Shown here: piece after piece, positions 18,421-31,434 of the stretch | How the letters are laid out: every line of letters starts with the position of its first letter | Numbering within the stretch: the stretch's first letter is position 1 | Assembly (NCBI GenBank): GCA_951213105.1 | Contig: OX578150.1 | Span: 24,370,022-24,434,021 of the forward strand | Origin: Amaurobius ferox | Taxonomy: Eukaryota; Arthropoda; Arachnida; Araneae; Amaurobiidae | Length of the DNA stretch: 64,000 nt | Direction: 5' to 3' | Made by a program: the position numbers and the translations under genes | Notes under the pieces: generated by a model | Told to the model about the DNA's origin: nothing | Seen by the model: the letters and a program-made list of their open reading frames with translations, nothing else | Databases searched by the model: none

Positions 18421-21400
18421 TTGGTTGGTTGGTTGATTTAGGATTTTTGGCACAAGATCCAAAGAGGATATGCTGCGCCGGACATATGGTACTAAAATAC
18501 AGATAAAGGTAAAGAATAAAAACAAGTGTATAATCTAAAAAGTTGTATGACTAAAACAAGACAATGCAAGAGGGATAATGATGGAAACAAGATGAAAAAA
18601 GTTTAAAAGGTGATAGGAAGTGAATTTAAATATGATGGTAAAACCCAATGTCTAATAAGAATGGAAAAATCCCTGAATGAGGGTTTTCTCCAATCAATTC
18701 CGTCAAAGTTAAGAGTATACGTTTTAAAATGTTTAAAACGAAACTGTTTATATTTAGGACAAGTAATTAGAATATGTTTTACACTGGCTGCGGTTTGACA
18801 AACATTACAAAGGGGTTCAATTTCTCCTAAAAGTAAATGCCTGTGAGTAAAACGAGTGTGACCAATGCGCAAACGAGTTAAAATTACATCCAGTTTCCTA
18901 CATTGGAAACTAGTCCATTTTTGTACTAAGGGCTTTATCTCGAGCAACTTATTATCAGCTTGCTGATTCCAGGAATACTGCCATTTGTCATGAATATTTT
19001 TTAGAACAAATTGTTTGATGTCGGTCAAAGGGATAGTCAGATTCAAAGTTTGAGTAGCTGATTTAGCAGCAATGTCTGCTAAATCATTTCCTTTGATGCC
19101 AACATGTCCTGGGACCCAACAGAATTTAGTATGGTATCCTTGCTCCTTCAGAAGATGCTCATACTTAAGGATATCAGAGGCAATGTGGTAATTCATAGCT
19201 CTCTTCGATGATAAAAGCTGTAATGAACTCAATGAGTCAGTATATATAATGTGCTTTTTGGACTTTTGATAAGAGATGAAGATTAGGGACTGGTAAATAG
19301 CCATAATCTCAGCTGTAAAAATAGAGCAAGATGCATGTAGTTTATAAGACTTTATAGTATTGTTGCAAACATAAGCTAGACCAACGTAATCTCCTGCTTT
19401 GGAACCATCTGTAAAAACAGGAGTAAACTCCTTATACAGATTCCTATGTTCAGCAAACAATTGCACATAAATAGCCGGGTTGGTGTTAGTCTTTGTAAAA
19501 TTGTAAAAAGGGTTGAGAAAGGAGAAATTATTAACATACCATGGAGGGGTTTCAAAAAACTTTGTTTTTCGAACATAAAGCTCTACTAAAGGGGTAGTTT
19601 CTACTATATTGCGTACCCGCTTGCCAAAAATAGGAATGCATGAAGGTCTGTGGTCATACAGTCGATCATAATGATCATCAAGGAATGCACGTTGTAACGG
19701 ATGGTTATGTACGGACATGATACGAAAATAATAATTCAGTGCCAGCTGTTCACGCCTTAATTGTAAACATGGCTCATTAGAGACAGCATATATGCTTTGA
19801 ACTGGAGATGTCCTAAAGGCTCCTGAGCATATACGTAAGGCCTTATGGTGAATTGGATCAAGCTTTTTTAGCACTGATGTTCGTGCTGATCCATACACAG
19901 AACAACCATAATCTAGTTTTGACCGAATAACAGCTCTGTAGATGCGAAGCATGGAAGTAAGATCTGCACCCCATTTAGTATTTGAGAGGACTTTTAAGAT
20001 GTTAAGAGCTTTCTCACATTTATTTCGAAGTTTCTGGATGTGGGGCAAGAAAGTAAGCTTTTTATCGAACCAAACCCCTAGAAATTTAATTTCCTCTACT
20101 ACAGCAATCTTTACACCTCCCATAAAGATTTCTGGGGGTGAGTGGATACCACTTTTTCTGGTGAAATGAACACAACAAGTCTTTTGAGTGGAAAACCCGT
20201 ACCCATTCACATTTGCCCATCGTAAGATGTTATTTACGGCGGCTTGACATTGTCTTTCCACAGTACGCATATCGTGAGCTTGGTAGGCAACTTGCAGATC
20301 ATCCACATACAGACTTTTATGGACAGACACTGGCAAACTGTTTAAAAGACTATTTATTTTTATATTAAAGAGTGTCACACTCAAGACACTTCCTTGTGGC
20401 ACACCCTCCTCTTGTACGAGTGTGCGTGAGAGTGTTGAACCAATGCGCACTTGGAATGTCCTGTGTGATAAAAAGTTTTGAATAAAAATAGGAAGATTAC
20501 CTTTTAGGTTAAACTCATAAATGTCCTTAATAATACCGTAGCGCCATGTTCGATCATAGGCTTTGTCAATATCAAAAAAAATTGAGACTAAATGATTTCT
20601 CCTAAGAAAGGCAGTCCTAATTTGTGATTCTAATGAGGTAAGATTATCAATGGTAGATCTACCTCGACGAAAGCCACTTTGGTGGGGTGATAATAACTTG
20701 TTACTCTCTAAAAAGTGTACAAGGCTGGCATTAACCATTTTTTCTAGAAGTTTACATACACAGCTTGTGAGAGCTATAGGCCGATAACTTAAAGGGCTTT
20801 GAGGGTCCTTACCTGGTTTTAAAATGGGAATTGTGATGGCTCTTTGCCATGACCTAGGGAATTTATGTTCATGCCAAATTCTGTTAAACAGGTATAAGAG
20901 GTTCAATAAGGAGTAATGGGAGAGGTGTTTAAGCATGAGATAGCTAATTTTATCAGGTCCACTGCAAGTTCTGTGTGTTTGGGACAAAACAGTCACCAAC
21001 TCTGACATTGTAAAGTGCATGTTATAAGGTAAGTTTCTAGCTTCTGGGAAAACAATAGGTTTATTTTCAGACTGAAGTTTGTGTTTTAAAAACGGTTCAG
21101 AGTAATTTGATGCATTTGAAATATTTGCAAATTCTTTGGCAATTTCATTTGCAATGTCATATGGCGAACTTATAGTTGTGCTATTATGATTTAGAATGGC
21201 TATGGAGTGATTACTATAATTCCCTGTACACTTTTTGACTTTCTCCCATAGAATTTTACTAGAAGTGGAAGATGTTATTTCACTAACATATTTTTCCCAT
21301 GACTCTTTCTGCCTTTTTCTGCGTATCCTGCGAGCAAACGCTTTTGCATGTTTAAATGCAGTTAGGTTTTCAGTGGTAGGAGACCTCCTGAAAATTGACC

Positions 21401-21453
21401 AAGCTTTCTTTTGCTTTTTATAAGCCTCACGACATTCGTCACTCCACCAAGGG
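18421..21453 (-). repeat. U1: 3.03-kb tandem unit (ORF2 from RT to 3' tail)
   Basis: The unit starts at the TTGG tail and stops in the PWW codons of the endonuclease-RT linker. It is the same as U2 apart from a handful of changes. Both end at identical bases and share CGTCACT where U3 has CCTCATT, so U0, U1 and U2 derive from one truncated copy and not directly from U3. Confidence 0.88.
18603..21453 (-). pseudogene. U1 ORF2 fragment: reverse transcriptase and RNase H
   Basis: Open from the truncation point almost to the end. It has CSGPDKIS, FDIDKAYD, GVPQGSVLS, YVDD, FTDGSK and WVPGHVGIKGNDLAD, and the knuckle CNVC-X7-H-X4-C. One inserted base near 18712 shifts the last 30 or so codons out of the frame that W1 and U3 use. 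The endonuclease and start codon are missing, so no functional ORF2 can be made; the first internal ATG is at 21020. Confidence 0.85.
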
Positions 21454-24400
21454 TTGGTTGGTTGGTTGATTTAGGATTTTTGGCACAAGATCCAAAGAGG
21501 ATATGCTGCGCCGGACATATGGTACTAAAATACAGATAAAGGTAAAGAATAAAAACAAGTGTATAATCTAAAAAGTTGTATGACTAAAACAAGACAATGC
21601 AAGAGGGATAATGATGGAAACAAGATGAAAAAAGTTTAAAAGGTGATAGGAAGTGAATTTAAATATGATGGTAAAACCCAATGTCTAATAAGAATGGAAA
21701 AATCCCTGAATGAGGGTTTTCTCCAATCAATTCCGTCAAAGTTAAGAGTATACGTTTTAAAATGTTTAAAACGAAACTGTTTATATTTAGGACAAGTAAT
21801 TAGAATATGTTTTACACTGGCTGCGGTTTGACAAACATTACAAAGGGGTTCAATTTCTCCTAAAAGTAAATGCCTGTGAGTAAAACGAGTGTGACCAATG
21901 CGCAAACGAGTTAAAATTACATCCAGTTTCCTACATTGGAAACTAGTCCATTTTTGTACTAAGGGCTTTATCTCGAGCAACTTATTATCAGCTTGCTGAT
22001 TCCAGGAATACTGCCATTTGTCATGAATATTTTTTAGAACAAATTGTTTGATGTCGGTCAAAGGGATAGTCAGATTCAAAGTTTGAGTAGCTGATTTAGC
22101 AGCAATGTCTGCTAAATCATTTCCTTTGATGCCAACATGTCCTGGGACCCAACAGAATTTAGTATGGTATCCTTGCTCCTTCAGAAGATGCTCATACTTA
22201 AGGATATCAGAGGCAATGTGGTAATTCATAGCTCTCTTCGATGATAAAAGCTGTAATGAACTCAATGAGTCAGTATATATAATGTGCTTTTTGGACTTTT
22301 GATAAGAGATGAAGATTAGGGACTGGTAAATAGCCATAATCTCAGCTGTAAAAATAGAGCAAGATGCATGTAGTTTATAAGACTTTATAGTATTGTTGCA
22401 AACATAAGCTAGACCAACGTAATCTCCTGCTTTGGAACCATCTGTAAAAACAGGAGTAAACTCCTTATACAGATTCCTATGTTCAGCAAACAATTGCACA
22501 TAAATAGCCGGGTTGGTGTTAGTCTTTGTAAAATTGTAAAAAGGGTTGAGAAAGGAGAAATTATTAACATACCATGGAGGGGTTTCAAAAAACTTTGTTT
22601 TTCGAACATAAAGCTCTACTAAAGGGGTAGTTTCTACTATATTGCGTATCCGCTTGCCAAAAATAGGAATGCATGAAGGTCTGTGGTCATACAGTCGATC
22701 ATAATGATCATCAAGGAATGCACGTTGTAACGGATGGTTATGTACGGACATGATACGAAAATAATAATTCAGTGCCAGCTGTTCACGCCTTAATTGTAAA
22801 CATGGCTCATTAGAGACAGCATATATGCTTTGAACTGGAGATGTCCTAAAGGCTCCTGAGCATATACGTAAGGCCTTATGGTGAATTGGATCAAGCTTTT
22901 TTAGCACTGATGTTCGTGCTGATCCATACACAGAACAACCATAATCTAGTTTTGACCGAATAACAGCTCTGTAGATGCGAAGCATGGAAGTATGATCTGC
23001 ACCCCATTTAGTATTTGAGAGGACTTTTAAGATGTTAAGAGCTTTCTCACATTTATTTCGAAGTTTCTGGATGTGGGGCAAGAAAGTAAGCTTTTTATCG
23101 AACCAAACCCCTAGAAATTTAATTTCCTCTACTACAGCAATCTTTACACCTCCCATAAAGATTTCTGGGGGTGAGTGGATACCACTTTTTCTGGTGAAAT
23201 GAACACAAGTCTTTTGAGTGGAAAACCCGTACCCATTCACATTTGCCAATCGTAAGATGTTATTTACGGCGGCTTGACATTGTCTTTCCACAGTACGCAT
23301 ATCGTGAGCTTGGTAGGCAACTTGCAGATCATCCACATACAGACTTTATGGACAGACACTGGCAAACTGTTTAAAAGACTATTTATTTTTATATTAAAGA
23401 GTGTCACACTCAAGACACTTCCTTGTGGCACACCCTCCTCTTGTACGAGTGTGCGTGAGAGTGTTGAACCAATGCGCACTTGGAATGTCCTGTGTGATAA
23501 AAAGTTTTGAATAAAAATAGGAAGATTACCTTTTAGGTTAAACTCATAAATGTCCTTAATAATACCGTAGCGCCATGTTCGATCATAGGCTTTGTCAATA
23601 TCAAAAAAAATTGAGACTAAATGATTTCTCCTAAGAAAGGCAGTCCTAATTTGTGATTCTAATGAGGTAAGATTATCAATGGTAGATCTACCTCGACGAA
23701 AGCCACTTTGGTGGGGTGATAATAACTTGTTACTCTCTAAAAAGTGTACAAGGCTGGCATTAACCATTTTTTCTAGAAGTTTACATACACAGCTTGTGAG
23801 AACTATAGGCCGATAACTTAAAGGGCTTTGAGGGTCCTTACCTGGTTTTAAAATGGGAATTGTGATGGCTCTTTGCCATGACCTAGGGAATTTATGTTCA
23901 TGCCAAATTCTGTTAAACAGGTATAAGAGGTTCAATAAGGAGTAATGGGAGAGGTGTTTAAGCATGAGATAGCTAATTTTATCAGGTCCACTGCAAGTTC
24001 TGTGTGTTTGGGACAAAACAGTCACCAACTCTGACATTGTAAAGTGCATGTTATAAGGTAAGTTTCTAGCTTCTGGGAAAACAATAGGTTTATTTTCAGA
24101 CTGAAGTTTGTGTTTTAAAAACGGTTCAGAGTAATTTGATGCATTTGAAATATTTGCAAATTCTTTGGCAATTTCATTTGCAATGTCATATGGCGAACTT
24201 ATAGTTGTGCTATTATGATTTAGAATGGCTATGGAGTGATTACTATAATTCCCTGTACACTTTTTGACTTTCTCCCATAGAATTTTACTAGAAGTGGAAG
24301 ATGTTATTTCACTAACATATTTTTCCCATGACTCTTTCTGCCTTTTTCTGCGTATCCTGCGAGCAAACGCTTTTGCATGTTTAAATGCAGTTAGGTTTTC

Positions 24401-24482
24401 AGTGGTAGGAGACCTCCTGAAAATTGACCAAGCTTTCTTTTGCTTTTTATAAGCCTCACGACATTCGTCACTCCACCAAGGG
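21454..24482 (-). repeat. U2: 3.03-kb tandem unit
   Basis: It differs from U1 by a 3-base deletion near 23208, a one-base deletion near 23345 and a few substitutions, which accounts for the 4-base length difference. It has the same breakpoints as U1. Confidence 0.88.
21636..24482 (-). pseudogene. U2 ORF2 fragment, frameshifted at the RT catalytic motif
   Basis: Same content as U1, but a one-base deletion near 23345 splits the frame right at YVDD: the upstream part (to 23264) and the downstream part (from 23336) are in different frames. It also shares the C-terminal frameshift of U1. It is non-functional. Confidence 0.85.
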
Positions 24483-27400
24483 TTGGTTGGTTGGTTGATT
24501 TAGGATTTTTGGCACAAGATCCAAAGAGGATATGCTGCGCCGGACATATGGTACTAAAATACAGATAAAGGTAAAGAATAAAAACAAGTGTATAATCTAA
24601 AAAGTTGTATGACTAAAACAAGACAATGCAAGAGGGATAATGATGGAAACAAGATGAAAAAAGTTTAAAAGGTGATAGGAAGTGAATTTAAATATGATGG
24701 TAAAACCCAATGTCTAATAAGAATGGAAAAATCCCTGAATGAGGGTTTTCTCCAATCAATTCCGTCAAAGTTAGAGTATACGTTTTAAAATGTTTAAAAC
24801 GAAACTGTTTATATTCAGGACAAGTAATTAGAATATGTTTTACACTGGCTGCGGTTTGACAAACATTACAAAGGGGTTCAATTTCTCCTAAAAGTAAATG
24901 CCTGTGAGTAAAACGAGTGTGACCAATACGCAAACGAGTTAAAATTACATCCAGTTTCCTACATTGGAAACTAGTCCATTTTTGTACAAAGGGCTTTATC
25001 TCATGCAACTTATTATCAGATTGCTGATTCCAGGAATACTGTCATTTGTCATGAATATTTTTTAGAACAAATTGTTTGATGTCGGTCAAAGGGATAGTCA
25101 GATTCAAAGTTTGAGTAGCTGATTTAGCAGCAATGTCTGCTAAATCATTTCCTTTGATGCCAACATGTCCTGGGACCCAACAGAATTTAGTATGGTATCC
25201 TTGCTCCTTCAGACGATGCTCATACTTAAGGATATCAGAGGCAATGTGGTAATTCATAGCTCTCTTCGATGATAAAAGCTGTAATGAACTCAATGAGTCA
25301 GTATATATAATGTGCTTTTTGGACTTTTGATAAGAGATGAAGATTAGGGACTGGTAAATAGCCATAATCTCAGCTGTAAAAATAGAGCAAGATGCATGTA
25401 GTTTATAAGACTTTATAGTATTGTTGCAAACATAAGCTAGACCAACGTAATCTCCTGCTTTGGAACCATCTGTAAAAACAGGAGTAAACTCCTTATACAG
25501 ATTCCTATGTTCAGCAAACAATTGCACATAAATAGCCGGAATGGTGTTAGTTTTCGTAAAATTACAAAAAGGGTTGAGAAAGGTGAAATTGTTAACATAC
25601 CATGGAGGTGTTTCAAAAAACTTTGTTTTTCGAACATAAAGCTCTACTAAAGGGGTAGTTTCTACTATATTGCGTACCCGCTTGCCAAAAATAGGAATGC
25701 ATGAAGGTCTGTGGTCATACAGTCGATCATAATGATCATCAAGGAATGCACGTTGTAACGGATGGTTATGTACGGACATGATACGAAAATAATAATTCAG
25801 TGCCAGCTGCTCACGCCTTAATTGTAAACATGGCTCATTAGAGACAGCATATATGCTTTGAACTGGAGATGTCCTAAAGGCTCCTGAGCATATACGTAAT
25901 GCCTTATGGTGAATTGGATCAAGCTTTTTTAGCACTGATGTTCGTGCTGATCCATACACAGAACAACCATAATCTAGTTTTGACCGAATAACAGCTCTGT
26001 AGATGCGAAGCATGGAAGTAAGATCTGCACCCCATTTAGTATTTGAGAGGACTTTTAAGATGTTAAGAGCTTTCTCACATTTATTTCGCAGTTTCTGGAT
26101 GTGGGGCAAGAAAGTAAGCTTTTTATCGAACCAAACCCCTAGAAATTTTATTTCCTCTACTACAGCAATCTTTACACCTCCCATAAAGATTTCTGGGGGT
26201 GAGTGGATACCACGTTTTCTGGTGAAATGAACACAACAAGTCTTTTGAGTGGAAAACCCGTACCCATTCACATTTGCCCATCGTAAGATGTTATTTACGG
26301 CGGCTTGACATTGTATTTCCACAGTACGCATATCGTGAGCTTGGTAGGCAACTTGCAGATCATCCACATACAGACTTTTATGGACAGACACTGGCAAACT
26401 GTTTAAAAGACTATTTATTTTTATATTAAAGAGTGTCACACTCAAGACACTTCCTTGTGGCACACCCTCGTCTTGTACGTGTGTGCGTGAGAGTGTTGAA
26501 CCAATGCGCACTTGGAATGTCCTGTGTGATAAAAAGTTTTGAATAAAAATAGGAAGATTACCTTTTAGATTAAAATCATAAATGTCCTTAATAATACCGT
26601 AGCGCCATGTTCGATCATAGGCTTTGTCAATATCAAAAAAAATTGAGACTAAATGATTTCTCCTAAGAAAGGCAGTCCTAATTTGTGATTCTAATGAGGT
26701 AAGATTATCAATGGTAGATCTACCTCGACGAAAGCCACTTTGGTGAGAATAACTTGTTACTCTCTAAAAAGTGTACAAGCCTGGCATTAACCATTTTTTC
26801 TAGAAGTTTACATACACAGCTTGTGAGAGCTATAGGCCGATAACTTAAAGGGCTTTGAGGGTCCTTACCTGGTTTTAAAATGGGAATTGTGATGGCTCTT
26901 TGCCATGACCTAGGGAATTTATGTTCATGCCAAATTCTGTTAAACAGGTATAAGAGGTTCAATAAGGAGTAATGGGAGAGGTGTTTAAGCATGAGATAGC
27001 TAATTTTATCAGGTCCACTGCAAGTTCTGTGTGTTTGGGACAAAACAGTCACCAACTCTGACATTGTAAAGTGCATATTATAAGATAAGTTTCTAGCTTC
27101 TGGGAAAACAATAGGTTTATTTTCAGACTGAAGTTTGTGTTTTAAAAACGGTTCAGAGTAATTTGATGCATTTGAAATATTTGCAAATTCTTTGGCAATT
27201 TCATTTGCAATGTCATATGGCGAACTTATAGTTGTGCTATTATGATTTAGAATGGCTATGGAGTGATTACTATAATTCCCTGTACACTTTTTGACTTTCT
27301 CCCATAGAATTTTACTAGAAGTGGAAGATGTTATTTCACTAACATATTTTTCCCATGACTCTTTCTGCCTTCTTCTGCGTATCCTGCGAGCAAAAGCTTT

Positions 27401-28360
27401 TGCATGTTTAAATGCAGTTAGGTTTTCAGTGGTAGGAGACTTCCTGAAAATTGACCAAGCTTTCTTTTGCTTTTTATAAGCCTCACGACATTCCTCATTC
27501 CACCAAGGGAAGCGATGCTTAGATATATTACCTGTACGTTTTGGAATTGCAGCATCAGCAGCCTCTATAAAAACACCTGTCACATTTTCTACAGCTGTAT
27601 CAATGTCAGTGCTTTGAACAGCTTCATCAGTGATCAGGGCTAGGGAAGTAAACTTCGCCCAATCAGCTTTTGAAAATATGTATTGAGATTGTTTTATAGT
27701 CGATCTGAATTGACTGTTAGAGAGAATGATAGGGTAGTGGTCACTATTGTGAAGATCTTTATCAACTGTAAAGTTCCAGTAAGGAAAGAGAGAGGGTGAA
27801 CAGATGGCAAGGTCAATACTGTGAAAAGTCTTACTAGGTTGGTGAAAATAGGTGAATTCATTATTGTTAAAAATGCATAAGCTGTGATCACTGACACATT
27901 GCTCAATTTGTTGTCCTCTGCAATTTGTGTCTAGACTTCCCCAAAGGGGATTGTGGCCATTAAAGTCACCGAGTATCACAAATGGTGCAGGAAGTTGGCG
28001 AATCAAATTATCAAGTTCTCTAGAACTTATGTGATCATTTGGTGGTAAGTAAATACAGCATACTGTAATCAATCTATTTACATGGATCCGAACAGCAACA
28101 GTTTGTAGATTTGTGGCGAGTTGTAATACGGAAGAAGGGTAGTCTTGTGAGACTAACAAAGCAACTCCCCCAGATACTCTACTGTTCATATTAAAATCTT
28201 TACGGATACAATTAAAATTTTTAATATTAAAATTACTGCTAGATTTTAGCATAGTCTCTTGAAGGCAAATACAAATAGGATGGAAAGTATTAATTAAATT
28301 CTTGATCTCCACCGACTTGTTCTGCAACCCTCGGCAATTCCAAGATAGTAAAAAAGCCAT
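24483..28360 (-). pseudogene. U3 ORF2: full-length but broken endonuclease/RT/RNase H
   Basis: It starts at ATG 28360, two bases after the ORF1 stop. The endonuclease is complete (SWNCRGL, LGDFNGHNPLWG, NSDHYP). A 5-base deletion near 26744 shifts the frame before RT motif A. The later frame carries FDIDKAYD, GVPQGSVLS, YVDD and RNase H. A TGG-to-TGA change at about 25039-25041 gives a stop in the post-RNase H region, after which the frame resumes to 24688 and ends like W1 (FPFLLDIGF). The 3' UTR (24483-24687) ends in the CCAA tail. This is the only endonuclease-bearing ORF2 of the U complex. Confidence 0.87.
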
Positions 28361-28362
28361 AT

Positions 28363-29844
28363 TCAGGTTTTTTTCTTGGACCGATGGGAGGTGGTCTCTT
28401 TTTTCCCAGTAGACGAAGAGGAAGAGGATGACACATCTGTTATCATCCCTTCATCCTCGGAAGCACACAGTTGTACTTCGTCATCATTTTGGCTATGATT
28501 TTCTTGTATGTTTGTTTTTTTGAATGATATTTTTTCCAAAGGACTGTCTTTGGTATTCTTTAATTTATGTTTTTTGTTTGACTTTGTTTTCTCTTCTAAA
28601 GTATTGACTCCTTTTTTCCCACTGGTACTTACTACTGCAGTTTTTTGTTGTGTGAAAGCAGGTCTGAAATTGGCTAATGGGATTGAAGTTTTTTGCTTTT
28701 GTTTCGTACTTGAAACAGCAGTGTTTACAGAAGGGATAGGTTTTGTTTCGTTAGTTTGTTGGTTATGGATTATTTGCATAAAGTTTAAGTCAGGTTCGGT
28801 TTGTGTGCCTACTGATGAAATTTCAGTTTGTATGCTAGCAGATTTTGTTTGTCTGTTTCTGACAACAGATGAGTATGATATTCCTATTTTTGGTGTTCTT
28901 GCTTCAATCAGTTTACGTGCTTCCGGGTAAGTAATATTACTGGATGTTTTTAAAGTTTGGATTTCTTTCTCAAAAACCATTTTTGGACATGAGCGGGCAT
29001 AAGATGGATGATCAGCCTCGCAATTGACACATTTTGGAGTAGATGTACATCCCTCACTGTCATGTCCGTGTTCTGCATAGCGTGCACACACCACTTTAGG
29101 AGCACGACAGGAAGTTTTTGGATGTCCAAATCTCTGACAGTTGAAGCATCTTAATGGGTTTGGCACATATGGACGTACTTGGCATCTGAGGTCAGCTACT
29201 TTTAAATGTTTAGGTAAGACTGGAGTGTCAAAATTCAGTATAATATGTTTTGTTGGAAACATTGTTCCATCTCGTCTAACAGTGATTCGTCGCACAGAGC
29301 TAACTTTTTGATCTTTAAGATTGTCAAGGATTTCAGTTTCTGGTACATATATAAGGTCTGGTTCAGATATAACCCCACGAGAGAAGTTCAATGTACTATG
29401 AGCAGTCACGGACACAGGAATATTTGCGAGGATTTTCATTAATAGTATATTTTTAGCTTGAGCGGTAGAGAAAACTTTAACTAACAAGTCACCAGATCTG
29501 AGCTTCTTTATAGTTTCCACTTCCCCAACAGTACTGAGTATTCCTTTTTGAATCAAAAAGGGTGAAACGTTATTGAATGATCCATCTATTCTTTTCATAA
29601 CGAAATACTTTGCTTCAGTTGTAGTCATTTTATGATTAACTATTTCATTAGTTCTTTGTAAAATACCTGTATTTACGTTCATACTACTATCATTAGTTTT
29701 ATGTCCCAAGGATACGGAAACGCTAGAGGTATCCACTCTATCCGCCCAATTAAGAGATCCTGCCTCGGAAGGCAAGGAAGCATTAGAATTTTCACTTGAA
29801 AAGCATGAAGATTCCGAGGCCAAAAGCATTCTCGAATTCTCCAT
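28363..29844 (-). CDS. ORF1 gag-like protein of U
   Basis: A 493-residue intact frame starting MENSRM. The RRM-like blocks (KYFVMKRIDGSF, LNFSRGVISEPDLI) and knuckles match W1 in order: CFNCQRFGHPKTSC, then a middle finger reading CARYAEHGHDSEGC in which the second cysteine is tyrosine, then CVNCEADHPSYARSC. A serine-rich, lysine-rich tail follows. The stop TGA is two bases before the ORF2 ATG, so ORF2 may be read by reinitiation. The loss of one knuckle cysteine may weaken nucleic-acid binding. Confidence 0.88.
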   Translation of the reverse strand: MENSRMLLASESSCFSSENSNASLPSEAGSLNWADRVDTSSVSVSLGHKTNDSSMNVNTGILQRTNEIVNHKMTTTEAKYFVMKRIDGSFNNVSPFLIQKGILSTVGEVETIKKLRSGDLLVKVFSTAQAKNILLMKILANIPVSVTAHSTLNFSRGVISEPDLIYVPETEILDNLKDQKVSSVRRITVRRDGTMFPTKHIILNFDTPVLPKHLKVADLRCQVRPYVPNPLRCFNCQRFGHPKTSCRAPKVVCARYAEHGHDSEGCTSTPKCVNCEADHPSYARSCPKMVFEKEIQTLKTSSNITYPEARKLIEARTPKIGISYSSVVRNRQTKSASIQTEISSVGTQTEPDLNFMQIIHNQQTNETKPIPSVNTAVSSTKQKQKTSIPLANFRPAFTQQKTAVVSTSGKKGVNTLEEKTKSNKKHKLKNTKDSPLEKISFKKTNIQENHSQNDDEVQLCASEDEGMITDVSSSSSSSTGKKETTSHRSKKKT

Positions 29845-29846
29845 GC
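29835..29846. repeat. Target duplication of leader insertion, left copy
   Basis: AATTCTCCATGC, matching 30548-30559; it contains the ORF1 start codon region of U. Confidence 0.75.
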
Positions 29847-30547
29847 TTTTTTTTTTTTTGCGACCCAGACCGTGCCCCTTACCAACAAAGGGTTTAAAGG
29901 GTGGAAATCACGGCCGGGAAACGAGCTACCCCAGCAATAGAACAAAAACACCGCGAATAAGTCCGTGTAAAAATATCCTCAGTTTTCCCACATTAAACAG
30001 GAAAGAAGAGACCAGAGAGGCAGAAAAACCAAGAACCAAATAAACAATCCACCACTAAATAAGAAAACAAATATATATGAAACAAATGCCAAAAATGTCT
30101 CTCCGGAAGAAAATACAAATCAACAAATTAACAGCCACGTCCAAACGCGAGGAACACAAAAACTTCAACCTAAATAAAAACAAAGCCAACAAATCTCCAA
30201 ATACTCCGGAAAAACCTACATAAACATAAAAATAAACCAATCCTTCCAAACACCTTAATAACACAAGAACAGAAATAACAACTACCAACCCAAAAACAAG
30301 CAGATAGACTAAAAACGAAAGAAAACCAAGAGGACCAATACCACCTCAAAGCAACAAGAAAAGAAGCGGCACCAACCAAAGGCAAAAACAAACACAAACC
30401 CCAAATAAAAGTTTACAATCCAACAGTCAGAATTCACCGAAAATCAAGGAAATACCATAAGCAAAATAGCATGTCCTCCAACTACAATCCAAGAAAAATA
30501 ACCAAAATACGAAGTACAATCCTCCCCCACAACAAACAAACGAGAAA
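29847..30547 (-). mobile_element. Poly(A)-tailed 0.7-kb insertion in the U leader, family unknown
   Basis: A run of 13 T (29847-29859) on the plus strand is the poly(A) tail of a minus-strand retroposed sequence. It is absent from the equivalent place in W1 and W3 and is flanked by AATTCTCCATGC. It contains no convincing coding frame: A-rich plus strand, with a GC-rich part next to the tail. It could be a 5'-truncated LINE end, a SINE or a processed transcript. I cannot identify it. Confidence 0.7.
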
Positions 30548-30618
30548 AATTCTCCATGCTTTGTTGCACGAGAAAAATTCTCCATGCACGAGAAAAATTC
30601 TCCATGAATTCTCCATGC
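30541..30618. repeat. Short tandem copies of the insertion target
   Basis: ATTCTCCATG occurs four times here (about 30549, 30578, 30597, 30609), most preceded by CGAGAAAA. W1 and W3 have it once. Confidence 0.8.
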
Positions 30619-31250
30619 TTGTAACCACTAATTGAAAAACCACGGATTCCTTCCAGTTCAATCGGAGCCCCCGCCAGGCTCCGTTTCCCCACACTTTTCT
30701 AACGTGCCAAGTGTAACCGCCGGAGTCATTCGCAAAGCCAGATGATGGAGAGCAGGCCATAACGTGCACCTGGTGCACAGGGCCCATGGACCAGCAAGGA
30801 TCCACGGGGGATTTCTCGATATGAAACACTCTCCACCATCCAACCAACGCAACCAAGGGACTCACCTCTGGAATCGTTTACTGCAAACGTTTCTCAAAAG
30901 CAAAACTACTGGTGCACGCAGCTCTACCCTTTTCGCATCACACCCACATGAACCCATTCCCGATCCCAAACGGTGTACCTTACGGCAGAGGCCGAAGAGT
31001 GGTACTAGGGCCCATAGAGCAGATGTGATGTTTACTAAGGGCTCGGCATTGATGACACCAGCAGCTGAGAGGGACAAGAAACACAAAACATAAAAGGAGA
31101 ACAAAGGAAAAAAGAAGGGGAAAGGAATATAGACAAAAAAAGGAGAAGGAAAAAGAAAGAGAGTAAAAAAAAAAAAGGAAAGAAAAGCCTTGCTAAGGTA
31201 CCTCGGGATTGCAACACCCGTATTCACTAAAGAAGTGAACCCCTGAGGGA
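30560..31250 (-). other. U 5' leader
   Basis: Collinear with the W1 leader: GC-rich part, pyrimidine tract on the RNA strand (plus-strand purines 31080-31190) and the three small terminal hairpins. The 5' end is at 31250. Confidence 0.75.
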
Positions 31251-31264
31251 ATATGCTGCGCCGG
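31251..31264. repeat. U target-site duplication, right copy
   Basis: ATATGCTGCGCCGG, identical to 17692-17705. Confidence 0.93.
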
Positions 31265-31434
31265 ACATATGGTACTAAAATACAGATAAAGGTAAAGAAT
31301 ACAACCAAGTGTATAATCTAAAAAGTTGTATGACTAAAACAAGACAATGCAAGAGGGATAATGATGGAAACAAGATGAAAAAAGTTTAAAAGGTGATAGG
31401 AAGTGAATTTAAATATGATGGTAAAAACCAATGT

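Larger units (their letters stand above)
17706..31250 (-). mobile_element. I-clade-like element U with internal tandem copies
   Basis: A 13.5-kb structure bounded by an exact 14-bp duplication. On the minus strand it begins with the full 5' end at 31250 (TCCCTCAGGGG), then leader, intact ORF1, ORF2 and a 3' end at 24483. The 3' half of ORF2 plus the 3' UTR is then repeated: U2 (21454-24482), U1 (18421-21453) and a deleted U0 (17706-18420). The leader also contains a 0.7-kb poly(A)-tailed insertion. The target duplication brackets the whole set, so the repeats either formed after one insertion or were produced during it. Confidence 0.87.
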
